NCBI RefSeq assembly: GCF_003367245.1
Contig: NZ_QRGR01000028.1
Location: 22,189 to 86,188 of the forward strand
Reading direction: 5' to 3'
From: Pontibacter diazotrophicus
Lineage (GTDB): Bacteria > Bacteroidota > Bacteroidia > Cytophagales > Hymenobacteraceae
Length of the DNA stretch: 64,000 bases
A program made the translations under genes and the position numbers. Shown in pieces: positions 10,148 to 19,244 of this stretch. The stretch's first letter is position 1, and every line of letters starts with the position of its first letter. The notes under the pieces are model-generated. The model had not been told where the DNA came from, made no database searches, and saw only the letters and a list, made by a program, of their open reading frames with translations.

Positions 10148-10582
10148 GCTTTTATATATGTTAAGAATAAGCATAGCATACTTACTCCTTCAGCACGGAG
10201 TGGATGTGTTTCCAGTCTTTGGGTTGAGCGCCTTGTATTTGATGCGGTGCCGAACGCAGTGAGGCAGCCCGCAGCGGAGCTAAAGAGGGCCCCTTCCCCC
10301 GGCAGCTTCAAATGCACAGCGCGATGCCCTTAAGAGGGCCCCTACCCCCACGACGAGGCCTCTCGGCCTTAAGAGCTCAGAGAGAAACAATGCAGCGGCA
10401 GCATAGGAAGAATCAATTTTACATAACAACATTAATTAGCCCTTCCACTTATTCTATTAAATTAAGAACTGAAATATCCGCACAAGGACTCTGCTCCTCA
10501 TTTTAAGTGGCCATCCCCTCACAGCCAAAACACACAGACCTACAGGCCGTAAAGCAGAGTTCGAACAGACACCCGAAAACGT
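10148..10582. other. Intergenic region with a short GC-rich direct repeat
   Basis: This 435-base gap after the terminator has no credible gene. It contains a 19-20 base direct repeat with the core GAGGGCCCCT at 10281-10300 and 10331-10349, about 50 bases apart. Shortly after the second copy comes GAGGCCTC, a palindrome. The part from 10230 to 10400 is GC-rich and looks like remains of an interspersed element. Confidence 0.55.
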
Positions 10583-11530
10583 ATGAAAGCAATTTATTAT
10601 GAAAAGTATGGAGAAGCCGATGTACTGCAGTATGGAGAGCAACCAACCCCGGAAGTGAAAGAAGACCAACTACTGGTGCGCGTGCATGCCTCCAGTGTGA
10701 ATCCTGTCGATTGGAAAGTCCGCTCCGGGCACTTGCTTCCGGTGTCCGGCCTGAATTTCCCGAAGATACCGGGACATGATATGGCAGGCGAGGTAGTAGA
10801 GGTAGGACAAGACGTGACAACTTTTAAACCCGGAGACCGCGTGTTTGGGATGCTGGACACGGGCCTGGGAGGAGCGGCTGCGGAGTATGCAGTTATCTCG
10901 GAGAAGGCGGCAGTACTGATGCCGGAAAATCTGAATTATGTGCAGGCTGCTGCCGTGCCGCTGACGGCTCTCACCGCTTTGCAGGCGCTGCGCGACAAGG
11001 GGGAACTGGCACAGGGAGAGAGGGTGCTGATAAACGGTGCCTCCAGTGGGGTAGGTTCTTTTGCCGTACAGATTGCCAAAGCGTTAGGAGCTGGCGAGGT
11101 AACAGGTGTATGCAGCACCGACCATATTGACCTGGTAAAGAGCCTGGGCGCAGACCGGGTTGTAGATTATACGGAAGAAGATTTTACAGAAAAGAAAGAC
11201 TGCTACAACATCATCTTTGATGCTGTGGCTAAAAGTACCTACCTGGACAGCAAAGACAGCCTTTGCCAAAACGGGCGCTATGTTACCACCGTGCCTAACC
11301 CCAAGGACATCGCCCTTGGGTATGCCTTGTCAGTTTTTTCTGACAAGAAGCTGAGGCTTTTGGTGGCGGATGAAAAAGGAGAGGACCTGGAACTGATTCG
11401 TGCCTGGATAGAGACAGGAAAGGTATGGCCAGTAATAGATAAGGAGTTTCCGTTACGTGAGGCAGCGGAGGCACATCGCTACAGCGAAGGAGGACATGCC
11501 GCCGGTAAAATCGTGCTGGTGGTGGAGTAG
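10583..11530 (+). CDS. NADPH:quinone oxidoreductase-like MDR enzyme
   Basis: A 315-residue zinc-independent medium-chain dehydrogenase/reductase. The N-terminal GroES-like part has the family signature VNPVDWKVRSG and PGHDMAGEVVEVG. The Rossmann nucleotide-binding motif is INGASSGVGSFAVQIAKALGA near residues 148-168, of the AxxGVG type used by quinone oxidoreductases. The C-terminus ends with EAHRYSEGGHAAGKIVLVV, the usual closing strand. It should use NADPH to reduce quinones or related unsaturated carbonyls in the cytoplasm; the true substrate is unknown. Length is normal. It lies alone between two non-coding stretches and has no partner in sight. Confidence 0.85.
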   Translation: MKAIYYEKYGEADVLQYGEQPTPEVKEDQLLVRVHASSVNPVDWKVRSGHLLPVSGLNFPKIPGHDMAGEVVEVGQDVTTFKPGDRVFGMLDTGLGGAAAEYAVISEKAAVLMPENLNYVQAAAVPLTALTALQALRDKGELAQGERVLINGASSGVGSFAVQIAKALGAGEVTGVCSTDHIDLVKSLGADRVVDYTEEDFTEKKDCYNIIFDAVAKSTYLDSKDSLCQNGRYVTTVPNPKDIALGYALSVFSDKKLRLLVADEKGEDLELIRAWIETGKVWPVIDKEFPLREAAEAHRYSEGGHAAGKIVLVVE

Positions 11531-11596
11531 TGGCAGCATTGATAGTAAAGAGCATACATTAACAAGAGGTATACTATACAAAACCCACAAAAAGCA

Positions 11597-12415
11597 ATGG
11601 AACAGGAACAGACTAATTTATTGAAAGACTATTCAATGGAGGAAAAAGGCGCCTACTTTGGTGCTTTGGCCACCATGGCGTCGGCAGACGGAAAGACAAC
11701 AGAGGAAGAGCTGGAGTTTTTGAGCCTGATGAGCGAAGCTGCAGAGCTTCCGGAAAATGTACAGGAGGAGGTTATCCATATCGCTAAAAACCCGTCGCAG
11801 ATAAACGTGCAGAAGTGCCTGGATGTGCTGAAAGGCAGCCAGTTGCGGTTTTCCTTTATCACCGATATCATCAGCTTTGCGAAAGCTGACGGGCATTACT
11901 CTCCGGAAGAGCAAAAGGAGATTCAGCGGATGGCTGATTACCTGCAGGTAAACCAGAAGCAGTACAGCATACTAGAGCAATATGTAAACAAAGCCGACGA
12001 GGCGCAGAAGCAGGGGGAGGATCCAACTTCGCAGTCGTTTCTGAACAAGAACGGCTTTGGCGATATGTTTAAGAATGCCGGCATCTCCCCGCAGATGGTA
12101 CAGGGCATTATAGGCATAGCTGCTCCTCTGGTGATTGCTAAACTATTGAGCGGCGGGCGTCGCAGACGGTATGGTGGTGGTATGATGGGCGGAATGGGCG
12201 GCGGCCTGCTCGGTGGGCTCTTAGGCGGTGGTATGATGGGAGGCGGAATGGGCGGAGGCATGTACCGCAGCGGTGGCGGACTCGGTTCTATCATCTCCAT
12301 CCTGGGCGGCCTGAACGGCCGCAGGGGCTATGGCAACATGCGGAATTCCGGTGGACTGGGCGGTTTACTGGGAGGGATACTCGGTGGTGGCCGACGCGGC
12401 GGCACAGGCTGGTAA
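11597..12415 (+). CDS. TerB-like protein with Gly-rich C-terminus
   Basis: A 272-residue cytoplasmic-looking protein without a signal peptide. The N-terminal 130 residues resemble the all-helical TerB (tellurite resistance) fold: two half-repeats each carry an acidic motif, MASADGKTTEEELEFL and FAKADGHYSPEEQKEI. The second part holds a hydrophobic helix (VQGIIGIAAPLVIAKLLSGG) and then a tail of Gly, Met and Arg repeats (GGGMMGGMGGG and similar). TerB domains are linked to metal and stress responses, but none of the other ter genes lie nearby, so a tellurite role should not be assumed. The Gly-rich tail may be disordered or support self-association. The gene converges with a DsbA-like gene only 20 bases downstream. 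Confidence 0.75.
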   Translation: MEQEQTNLLKDYSMEEKGAYFGALATMASADGKTTEEELEFLSLMSEAAELPENVQEEVIHIAKNPSQINVQKCLDVLKGSQLRFSFITDIISFAKADGHYSPEEQKEIQRMADYLQVNQKQYSILEQYVNKADEAQKQGEDPTSQSFLNKNGFGDMFKNAGISPQMVQGIIGIAAPLVIAKLLSGGRRRRYGGGMMGGMGGGLLGGLLGGGMMGGGMGGGMYRSGGGLGSIISILGGLNGRRGYGNMRNSGGLGGLLGGILGGGRRGGTGW

Positions 12416-12424
12416 GCAAATTTC

Positions 12425-12454
12425 AGAGCAGGAGCTTACCCCAGTTCCTGCTCT
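12425..12454. terminator. Hairpin between convergent genes
   Basis: AGAGCAGGA (12425-12433) pairs with TCCTGCTCT (12446-12454). It overlaps the 3' end of the minus-strand gene. The T run is weak on both sides, so termination is likely but not strong. Confidence 0.55.
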
Positions 12455-13044
12455 ATTAACTTTCTAAGGTCTTCTCCGTGCAGCAGCCCGCGCACTTTTT
12501 TGTTTCCAATGATAAAAGTGGGTACCGCCGATACACCTACTTCTTCATAGGCATGGCGCAGCGCTTTCAGGTGCGCCTCTTTGTATCTGCCTGACTCAAC
12601 TGCTGTTTTAAACTCCTCCGCATCCAGGCCGACTTCTTTCGCCAGGTTAGTCAATACATTCAAATCGCCTAAATCCTGCTCTTCCTGAAAGAAAGCGGTG
12701 AACATACGGTGTGTATAGGCGTCGCCGAGGCCTTTCTCTTTCGCGTATTGATAGCCTTCGAAAGCATGGTGCGTGTAAGGTTGGGGCGATACTTTGGGCA
12801 GTACTATCTTAATGTCCAATTGCTCTGCCATAGGATAAACTGAGTTTTGCCAGGTTGTTTGCAGGTAGTCTTCTTCCGGTTTTAGCGTGGGCGTAGGGTA
12901 TGGGCGGAGCTCGAAAGGCATCCATTCTATCTTCACCTTGTCTTCCATTCCCTGCAGTGCCCGTTCCAGCACTACCTCTCCAAAAAAGCAGTAGGGGCAT
13001 ACATAGTCAGAGTATACTTTTATCTGTAGCATGTGTAGGCTCAT
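12436..13044 (-). CDS. DsbA-family oxidoreductase (FrnE-like)
   Basis: A protein of 202 residues with a thioredoxin fold: the active-site CPYC is at the start of the fold (YSDYVCPYCFFGE) and the cis-Pro loop is VSAVPTFIIGNKKV. The helical insert between them (QTTWQNSVYPMAEQLDIK ... FTAFFQEEQDLGDL) matches the FrnE / 2-hydroxychromene-2-carboxylate isomerase branch of the DsbA family. There is no signal peptide, so it should act in the cytoplasm as a dithiol-disulfide oxidoreductase or isomerase; the substrate is unknown. A second ATG at 13032 gives the start MLQIKVYSDYVCPYC, which fits the family length better than the first ATG at 13044. It is divergent from the serine hydrolase gene. Confidence 0.85.
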   Translation of the reverse strand: MSLHMLQIKVYSDYVCPYCFFGEVVLERALQGMEDKVKIEWMPFELRPYPTPTLKPEEDYLQTTWQNSVYPMAEQLDIKIVLPKVSPQPYTHHAFEGYQYAKEKGLGDAYTHRMFTAFFQEEQDLGDLNVLTNLAKEVGLDAEEFKTAVESGRYKEAHLKALRHAYEEVGVSAVPTFIIGNKKVRGLLHGEDLRKLIEQELG

Positions 13045-13156
13045 TTGTCTGGATTATTGTACCAGTTAACCAGTAATTTGTTTTCCTTTGTTTAAACATA
13101 GAAGTATATACAGCTATTTTTTTAGTAGATTGAACCCTTCAAATTTTGATTCCTTT

Positions 13157-14344
13157 ATGCTTCGTACTACTATATTATCACTGGCGCTGGCTGTAAGCCT
13201 GCTTTCATGCCAGCAACAACCTCAGCAGACTTCTACTGTTACCGCACAGACTACTTCAACAGCTGAAGCAGAATTTTATTACCCCGGTGCAGGCGATGAC
13301 TGGGAACACCGCGACCCGGAGGAGCTAGGCCTGGATGCGGCAAAGCTGCAGGAGGCGGTGGCATGGGCCAGGACTCAGGAAACAGAGCAGATGCCAAAAG
13401 ACTTCTCCACGCAGGAGGAAATCTTTGGCAAGATGCTTGGGCCATTACCTGCTGACAGGGCTGAAACAAACGGTATCATCCTGAAGAACGGCTATATCGT
13501 GGCAGAATGGGGCGACACAAAACGACCCGACCCAACTTACAGCGTAGCAAAAAGCTTTCTCTCCACCATACTGGGCATCACCATCGACAAGGGTATGATA
13601 GAGAGTATCCATGACCCGGTGGCGAAATATATAAAGGACGGTGGTTATGAGTCGGAGCAGAACCGCAAGGTAACCTGGGAGCATCATGCCCGTCAGACGA
13701 CGGAGTGGGAAGGGGAACTGTGGGGCAAGAACAGCGATTTTGTTGGCACAGCCGAGTATGGCCGCGGAGAACGCAAGCCACGGGAGCTGCAGGAGCCCGG
13801 CACTTTTTATGAATACAATGACGTGCGTATCAACCGCTTTGCGCTGTCGTTGCTGCGTGTGTGGGAGAAGCCTTTGCCGGAAGTATTGGAGGATGCGGTG
13901 ATGGACCCGATAAATGCCTCAGACACCTGGCGCTGGGTGCCTTACCGTAACTCTAAGGTGATGATAAACGGCCAGGAGATGCCATCGGTGAGTGGTGGTA
14001 CCCGTTGGGGCGGCGGTCTCTGGATTAACGCCCGCGACGAGGCGCGCTTTGGATACCTGTTCCTGCGCAACGGCCGCTGGGAAGACAAGCAGGTGGTGTC
14101 AGAGGCATGGATAGAGGAAGCTACCACAAATCGTGGTTCCGTTGGACCGGATTACGGATACCTCTGGTGGCTGAACACCGAAGGGAAAGCCTGGCCAAGC
14201 GCGCCCACCACCAGCTATGCCGCCCTGGGTGCAGGCCAAAACACTATTTGGGTAGACCCGGAGCATGACATCGTGATTGTGTGGCGCTGGCACAACGGCA
14301 ATCAGGATGAGCTTTTTCAGCGGGTGCTGGAGGCGGTGAAGTAG
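13157..14344 (+). CDS. Serine hydrolase lipoprotein, beta-lactamase/DD-peptidase family
   Basis: The ATG at 13157 gives 395 residues with a lipoprotein signal MLRTTILSLALAVSLLSC; the open frame extends upstream to a TTG at 13088, but that would spoil the signal. The catalytic SxxK motif is SVAK (in YSVAKSFLST), with YND (YEYNDVRIN) in place of the YxN motif and a C-terminal region ending in GAGQNTIWVDPEHDIVIVWRW, the usual closing part of class C-like (PF00144) serine hydrolases. Such proteins are esterases, D-aminopeptidases or penicillin-binding relatives, and a resistance function cannot be claimed. It should be anchored in the periplasm or outer membrane. Confidence 0.85.
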   Translation: MLRTTILSLALAVSLLSCQQQPQQTSTVTAQTTSTAEAEFYYPGAGDDWEHRDPEELGLDAAKLQEAVAWARTQETEQMPKDFSTQEEIFGKMLGPLPADRAETNGIILKNGYIVAEWGDTKRPDPTYSVAKSFLSTILGITIDKGMIESIHDPVAKYIKDGGYESEQNRKVTWEHHARQTTEWEGELWGKNSDFVGTAEYGRGERKPRELQEPGTFYEYNDVRINRFALSLLRVWEKPLPEVLEDAVMDPINASDTWRWVPYRNSKVMINGQEMPSVSGGTRWGGGLWINARDEARFGYLFLRNGRWEDKQVVSEAWIEEATTNRGSVGPDYGYLWWLNTEGKAWPSAPTTSYAALGAGQNTIWVDPEHDIVIVWRWHNGNQDELFQRVLEAVK

Positions 14345-14372
14345 GTTATTCGTTGTTAGTTAAGGGTAGTTT

Positions 14373-14519
14373 TGTCCCCCTTTGAAGGGGGTGAGGGGGA
14401 TGATTACACCTGCAGACAATCAATTAACAGACTTCTTTTCTGAATTTGCTTTAATCTAATCCACAGCTGTCTAGAATTATTGGCGGCCTTTCATCCCCCC
14501 ACCCCTTCGAAGGGGACCT
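14373..14519. repeat. Inverted-repeat (MITE-like) intergenic element
   Basis: The ends are inverted copies of one G/C-tract motif: left arm 14373-14403 (GTCCCCCTTTGAAGGGGG then TGAGGGGGATGA) and right arm 14490-14519, whose complement reads GGTCCCCTTCGAAGGGG then TGGGGGGATGA. Each arm is also nearly palindromic itself. The interior of about 86 bases is AT-rich and non-coding. Confidence 0.75.
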
Positions 14520-14586
14520 TCTCACAGATGTGCACCTCATTCATAATATCAGCTGATATAGGAAACTGATAAACGTTAATTGATAA

Positions 14587-15744
14587 ATGATTACCTCCAC
14601 CACTAAAAGCCACTCAAAATTTGTTTACCGTGTTGCGGTGGGCTGCTTTTATTTTCTGCAGGGAATTTCCTTTGCCAGTTGGGGCTCCCGCATTCCCACC
14701 ATTCAGCAGCAGATGGGCTTATCAGAAGCTGAGTTGGGTGGTGTTTTGCTGGCACTTCCGGTTGGGCTGCTGCTTTCGCTTCCTGTGGCAGGCTGGGCGA
14801 TAGCGAAAGTCGGGAGCCGCAGCATTCTTATCTTTTCAGGCATACTTTACAGCACAACACTGGTAGCCATCGGCTATTCAGAGAGCACAGTGCAATTAGT
14901 AATGGCTTTGTTCGTTTTCGGCTTTGCCGGAAACCTGATGAATATCTCCGTTAACACGCAGGGAGTAGGTGTGGAGGACTTGTACCAGAAGTCTATTATG
15001 GCTTCTTTCCATGGGATGTGGAGCCTTGCCGGGTTTACCGGCGCAGCCATCGGTACCCTGATGATTGGGGAAGGTGTTCGCCCCTTTCACCACTTCCTCC
15101 TGATTATGTTCCTGTCTTATATAGCCATTGCAGTAGCGTCACGGTATGTGCTGCGCACGGATGTGAATGCGGATACCGACAAGCCCATCTTTGTTATGCC
15201 AGATAAGTCGCTGATTGACCTCGGTGTTATCTGCTTTTTTGCGATGATATGCGAGGGAGCGATGTTCGACTGGAGTGGCGTGTACTTCAGAAAGGTTATA
15301 GGCGCCGAAGGAGCCTGGATTGGCGCAGGTTATACTGCCTTTATGTGCACGATGGCGGGCACCCGCTTCGTAGCCGACTTCTTTACAAGACGCTTTGGAA
15401 TGCAGCGCATCTTACAGGCAAGTGGTGTATTAACCGCTTCCGGACTATTGATTGCTGTGCTGCTCCCCCATTTATTTACCGCTATTGTCGGCTTCCTTTT
15501 TGTTGGTGCGGGTGTTTCGGCGGTAGTACCGTTGGTATACAGTGCCGCCGGAAAATCAAAAGTTATGTCGCCGGGTGTGGCCTTGGCTGCTGTATCTACT
15601 ATTGGATTCTTTGGGTTTTTGATAGGGCCGCCGCTCATCGGGTTTATAGCAGGGGCCACCAGCCTGCGGATATCTTTTACTGTTATTGCGGCGATGGGAT
15701 TGGCTGTTGCTGTAGTTGCTACAAAATCTAAGTCGATAGCGTAG
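14587..15744 (+). CDS. MFS transporter
   Basis: A 385-residue membrane protein with about 12 hydrophobic helices and no large soluble domain. The first helix carries FLQGISFASWGSRIPTIQQQ and the second begins LGGVLLALPVGLLLSLP, followed by the basic loop GSRSILIFSG between helices 2 and 3, as expected for the major facilitator superfamily. The opening with GSRIP is shared with the YbjJ-like group of putative transporters. The substrate is unknown. The gene is single, flanked upstream by an inverted-repeat element and downstream by another palindromic element and a strong terminator. Confidence 0.85.
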   Translation: MITSTTKSHSKFVYRVAVGCFYFLQGISFASWGSRIPTIQQQMGLSEAELGGVLLALPVGLLLSLPVAGWAIAKVGSRSILIFSGILYSTTLVAIGYSESTVQLVMALFVFGFAGNLMNISVNTQGVGVEDLYQKSIMASFHGMWSLAGFTGAAIGTLMIGEGVRPFHHFLLIMFLSYIAIAVASRYVLRTDVNADTDKPIFVMPDKSLIDLGVICFFAMICEGAMFDWSGVYFRKVIGAEGAWIGAGYTAFMCTMAGTRFVADFFTRRFGMQRILQASGVLTASGLLIAVLLPHLFTAIVGFLFVGAGVSAVVPLVYSAAGKSKVMSPGVALAAVSTIGFFGFLIGPPLIGFIAGATSLRISFTVIAAMGLAVAVVATKSKSIA

Positions 15745-15772
15745 TTCATAACCTTGGAAAAGAATCAGCTAT

Positions 15773-15870
15773 GACCTCGCGGTGTGCGTAGCTCCCGCGA
15801 GTGTCTTGCCAGCTACAAGGCAAAAGCCGTTGCATCAAACGCTCGCAGGAGCTGCGCACGCTGCGAGGTT
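15773..15870. repeat. Long imperfect palindromic element
   Basis: Left arm 15773-15804 (GACCTCGCGGTGTGCGTAGC and on) and right arm 15839-15870 are inverted copies of 32 bases with about 7 mismatches. The middle holds a small hairpin TTGCC (15806-15810) with GGCAA (15819-15823). It would fold as one long hairpin. It resembles a REP/BIME-type interspersed repeat and does not code for protein. Confidence 0.8.
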
Positions 15871-15889
15871 TTTGAGCTAGAGCCGTACA

Positions 15890-15929
15890 AACAAGAAGAG
15901 CCACCCCTTACGAGGTGGCTCTTCTTGTT
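15890..15929. terminator. Strong bidirectional terminator between convergent genes
   Basis: A perfect 16-bp stem: 15890-15905 (AACAAGAAGAGCCACC) pairs with 15914-15929, with an 8-base loop and T-rich tails. It can serve the MFS gene on the plus strand and the amidohydrolase gene on the minus strand. Confidence 0.9.
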
Positions 15930-15947
15930 TTATTATTTTTTTACTTC

Positions 15948-18900
15948 TTAATGACGGCAGGTGCAGTGTTCTCCTGCGATGCCTTCGAAGCGGGTGTCGG
16001 TGCCTTCATGCCAGTCAAAGGCGGTGGCGTAACGGTCGTTTTCCCACCAGAACTTGCCAGGCTTCTTATCATAGTTGCCGGTTTCAGCCATGGTAGCGGC
16101 GTCGTACAGGCGGCCGTTCATCATCGTATACTTCACGTGCTCCGAGTTCTGGATGTTCTCCAGCGGGTTGGCGTCCAGCACAATCAGGTCGGCCAGTTTG
16201 CCTGCTTCCAGCGAACCGATTTCCTTGCTCATGCCAATGTACTCGGCACCGTTCAGAGTAGCAGCACGAAGCGCCTCATGGTTTGTCATACCGCCTTGCT
16301 GCAGCATCCACAGCTCCCAGTGTGCGCCTAAGCCCTGCAGCTGTCCGTGTGCGCCGAGGTTTACTTTCACACCGTTGTCGGTTAGTACTTTACAGGCTTC
16401 TGACGTTTTGAAATAGCCGTTCTTGTACTCCTCATCCGGTACCTGCGTCACAAAACGTGCGCGGCCATCGATAACAGAGCGCGGTGTGAACTTCAACAGG
16501 CGGTCTTTCTCCCACACATTGGTGTTCTGGTACCAGTAGTACTCCCCGTTTACAGCACCATAGTTCACAATCAGGGTAGGAGTGTAGCCAGACTGAGAAG
16601 CTTTCCATACCTCGATCACGTCTTTGTAAAGTGGTGCTACCGGAATGTTATGCTCTACACCGGAGTGGCCGTCCAGGATCATGGTCATGTTATGGAAGAA
16701 AGTAGAACCACCTTCCGGATACACGCTCATGTCCAGTTCGCGGGCAGCCTGAATCACCTGCTGGCGCTGCTCACGGCGTGGCTGGTTATAGCTCTTCACT
16801 GAGAAGCCTCCGACCGCTTTCAGACGGCGCAGGTGCGAGCGGGCATCGTCGAGGCTGTTGATGACAGCTTTGAAATTACCATCAGCTCCATACAGAATCG
16901 TACCGGTAGAGTAGATGCGCGGACCAATCATAGCGCCCGACTTCACCGCTTCTGACTGGCTGAATACCATTTCGGTAGTAGAAGAAGGGTCATGGGTGGT
17001 GGTAACGCCGTAGGCCAGGTTGGCATAGTAGGCCCACTGCTTCTGCGGACTCATACCTAACCTGAAAGTGCCTAGGTGCGCGTGTACGTCCACGATACCG
17101 GGCATAATGGTTTTACCAGCTGCATCAATCACTTTGGCATCTTTTGGTACCTGTACGTCTTTACCAACCGCTACAATACGATTTCCATCTACTATAACTG
17201 TTCCGCCTTCAATCACTTCATCACCTTTCATCGTAATAATGCGGGCGTTAGTGAAGGCTACTTTGCCTTCCGGAATGTCGGTGTTCAGCACCAGGCCGAT
17301 TTTCATTCCGGTTGTGTCGATGGCCGGCAGTTTATCCGGCGCACCAGGTACAAAGGCGAAACGGTCTTTCAGGTCGTTGGAGAAATACTCATCGCCCAGC
17401 ACCCAGTTTACTTTTTTGCTGTCTCCGGACCAGTGGATGCTGGTACCGGCGTCGCGGGTGAAGCGGGCAACAGGCACGGCTTTCGTATCAGCACTTAAGT
17501 CAAGGCCACTACCGTTCGTGGAAAAAGGAGCCACGTAGCCGTTGAACAGTTCTACAAAGCTAATCCATTTGTTGTCCGGGCTTGGGTAGAACTGGTCTGT
17601 ATACTTGGACGTATAGTGCGTCTGTTCTTCTTTGCCATTCAGGTCCACGCTCTTGAAAGCGTTTTTGTCTCCTTCACGCGCTGTAAAAAAAATACGGTCG
17701 GAGGTGGCGTTGAACTGTGGAGAAGAACCCTTTTCCTGTACCAATGTTGCTTTGCCGCCATCAGCCGGCATATAGTAAATGCCTTTCTCTTTGCTGTGCA
17801 CGTAGCCCTGGTGGTGGTTGCCGCCTTCGCGGGTGTACACGATGAACTTGCCGTTGGGAGAGAATTTAGGCTCTGTATAAAAGCCCTTCTCTGTCGTCAG
17901 CTTGGTTGGCTTCGCATTCTTTCTGCGGATGTCCAGTTTGTAGAGGCCGCTGAAGTTATCGTCGTTCCAGGTAGCATATACAATAGACTTACCGTCTGGC
18001 GAGAAGGAAGGGTAAAATTCAAAATCCTGCCCTTTGGTGATGCGCTCCGGCTTTCCGTTTGGCAGTTCTTTCTTATAGATATAACCGGCCGCGTTAAACA
18101 CGAGTGTTTTTCCATCAGGAGAGGTCACAGCGTGGCGGATGGCTTTTGCCTCAAACTGCTTTGGCGATATACCGGTTTTGCTATGGTCGTAGCGAACAGC
18201 ATCCGTAATCTGGTGGCTAGCGGTCGCTTCAAACGGGATATTGCTCACCTGCTTGGTGGCCACATCTACTTTGTTGATTTTACCATCAGCCCAGAACACG
18301 ATGTTCTTGTTGTCTGGTGTCCAGGAGAAGTAAGGATATGCTCCAAAGATGGCCCAGGCTTCCTGCTGGTCGTGGTTCAGCTTATCGTAAACCGGCCATT
18401 CCTCACCTGTCTTCAGGTCGTGCACAAAAAGCACAGATTTGGTACGCACGCGGCGCACAAAAGCGATTTGCTTTCCATCGCGGGAGATAACGGGGCGCAC
18501 AGAGCCACCGTTTCCGGTCACCACGTTTTCAATTTCTCCTGTGTTACGGTCTACGCGACGAATCACGTAAATCTGGCCGTTCGGGTCTTTGTTGTACTCA
18601 AAGTTAGAACCGCCGCTCATGTCTTCGGAGAAATACACGTGCTTTCCATCAGGCGAAACAAACGGCTCCCCGGCATCCTGCTGGTCATTTTTACGCTTTG
18701 TCAGCTGTACACCTGCACCACCGCTTCTGTGGTACATCCACATTTCGCCGGCACCTAGTGAGCGGGTGTTGGTGAAGTGCTTGCGCGCTACAATATACTC
18801 TCCGTCCGGTGTCCAGACAGCATTGTTGAGCAAGCGAAAGCTCTCGTTCGTGATTTGCTTCGCATCAGAGCCATCGCGCTTCATAATCCACACGTTGTCG

Positions 18901-19244
18901 CCACCGCCTGCATCAGATGTGAAGGAGATGTACTGGCCATTCGGGCTGAAACGGGGCTGTACCTCGTAGGCACGGCCGCTTCTGATGAGCTTTGCCTTGC
19001 CACCTGTCATTGGCATGCTGTAGATGTCACCGAGCATGTCGAAGATAATCTCCTTGCCATCCGGGCTCACGTCCACGCTCATCCAGGTGCCTTCGTTGGT
19101 GGTAACGGTGACTTCTTTCTGCGGGCCGTGGTTTTCTTCCACTTTCCATTTGGCTTCTTCTTTTTTGTCCTGGGCATGTGCCGCGCCGATAGGGAGCGCC
19201 AGCGTGGCAACCAGTAACATACTCAGATAAGTACGTTTATTCAT
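15948..19244 (-). CDS. Secreted beta-propeller / amidohydrolase fusion protein
   Basis: A 1098-residue exported protein with signal peptide MNKRTYLSMLLVATLALPIG..AHAQ. Residues 40-650 carry repeated PD40/TolB-like blades (DVSPDGKEIIFDMLGD, PRFSPNGQYISFTSDAGG, SFSPDGKSIVYATWN), forming a beta-propeller. Residues 680 to the end form an amidohydrolase: the HxH metal motif is VDVHAHLG, and later H residues occur in NLGAHGQLQGLGAHWE, with the closing GSLEAGKLADLIVLDANP. The fusion of Tricorn-like propeller and amidohydrolase is a known family in Bacteroidetes; it may degrade peptides or cyclic amides in the periplasm, but the substrate is unknown. A TAAATTTG element at 19273-19280 (minus) could be its -7 box. 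The gene stands alone. Confidence 0.88.
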   Translation of the reverse strand: MNKRTYLSMLLVATLALPIGAAHAQDKKEEAKWKVEENHGPQKEVTVTTNEGTWMSVDVSPDGKEIIFDMLGDIYSMPMTGGKAKLIRSGRAYEVQPRFSPNGQYISFTSDAGGGDNVWIMKRDGSDAKQITNESFRLLNNAVWTPDGEYIVARKHFTNTRSLGAGEMWMYHRSGGAGVQLTKRKNDQQDAGEPFVSPDGKHVYFSEDMSGGSNFEYNKDPNGQIYVIRRVDRNTGEIENVVTGNGGSVRPVISRDGKQIAFVRRVRTKSVLFVHDLKTGEEWPVYDKLNHDQQEAWAIFGAYPYFSWTPDNKNIVFWADGKINKVDVATKQVSNIPFEATASHQITDAVRYDHSKTGISPKQFEAKAIRHAVTSPDGKTLVFNAAGYIYKKELPNGKPERITKGQDFEFYPSFSPDGKSIVYATWNDDNFSGLYKLDIRRKNAKPTKLTTEKGFYTEPKFSPNGKFIVYTREGGNHHQGYVHSKEKGIYYMPADGGKATLVQEKGSSPQFNATSDRIFFTAREGDKNAFKSVDLNGKEEQTHYTSKYTDQFYPSPDNKWISFVELFNGYVAPFSTNGSGLDLSADTKAVPVARFTRDAGTSIHWSGDSKKVNWVLGDEYFSNDLKDRFAFVPGAPDKLPAIDTTGMKIGLVLNTDIPEGKVAFTNARIITMKGDEVIEGGTVIVDGNRIVAVGKDVQVPKDAKVIDAAGKTIMPGIVDVHAHLGTFRLGMSPQKQWAYYANLAYGVTTTHDPSSTTEMVFSQSEAVKSGAMIGPRIYSTGTILYGADGNFKAVINSLDDARSHLRRLKAVGGFSVKSYNQPRREQRQQVIQAARELDMSVYPEGGSTFFHNMTMILDGHSGVEHNIPVAPLYKDVIEVWKASQSGYTPTLIVNYGAVNGEYYWYQNTNVWEKDRLLKFTPRSVIDGRARFVTQVPDEEYKNGYFKTSEACKVLTDNGVKVNLGAHGQLQGLGAHWELWMLQQGGMTNHEALRAATLNGAEYIGMSKEIGSLEAGKLADLIVLDANPLENIQNSEHVKYTMMNGRLYDAATMAETGNYDKKPGKFWWENDRYATAFDWHEGTDTRFEGIAGEHCTCRH

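Noticed and set aside
10312..10506. 64-codon frame in the intergenic region after the surface protein
   Set aside because: It lies over the direct repeat and has low-complexity composition; no start signal or family.
11597..12415. Tellurite resistance operon
   Set aside because: Only a single TerB-like domain is found; terC/terD/terZ-type neighbours are absent.
13157..14344. True beta-lactamase resistance gene
   Set aside because: The serine hydrolase fold is shared with esterases and peptidases; nothing specific to beta-lactam hydrolysis can be shown.
17616..18758. 380-codon plus-strand frame opposite the amidohydrolase gene
   Set aside because: The minus strand encodes a clear propeller/amidohydrolase with motifs; the plus frame has no recognisable domain.
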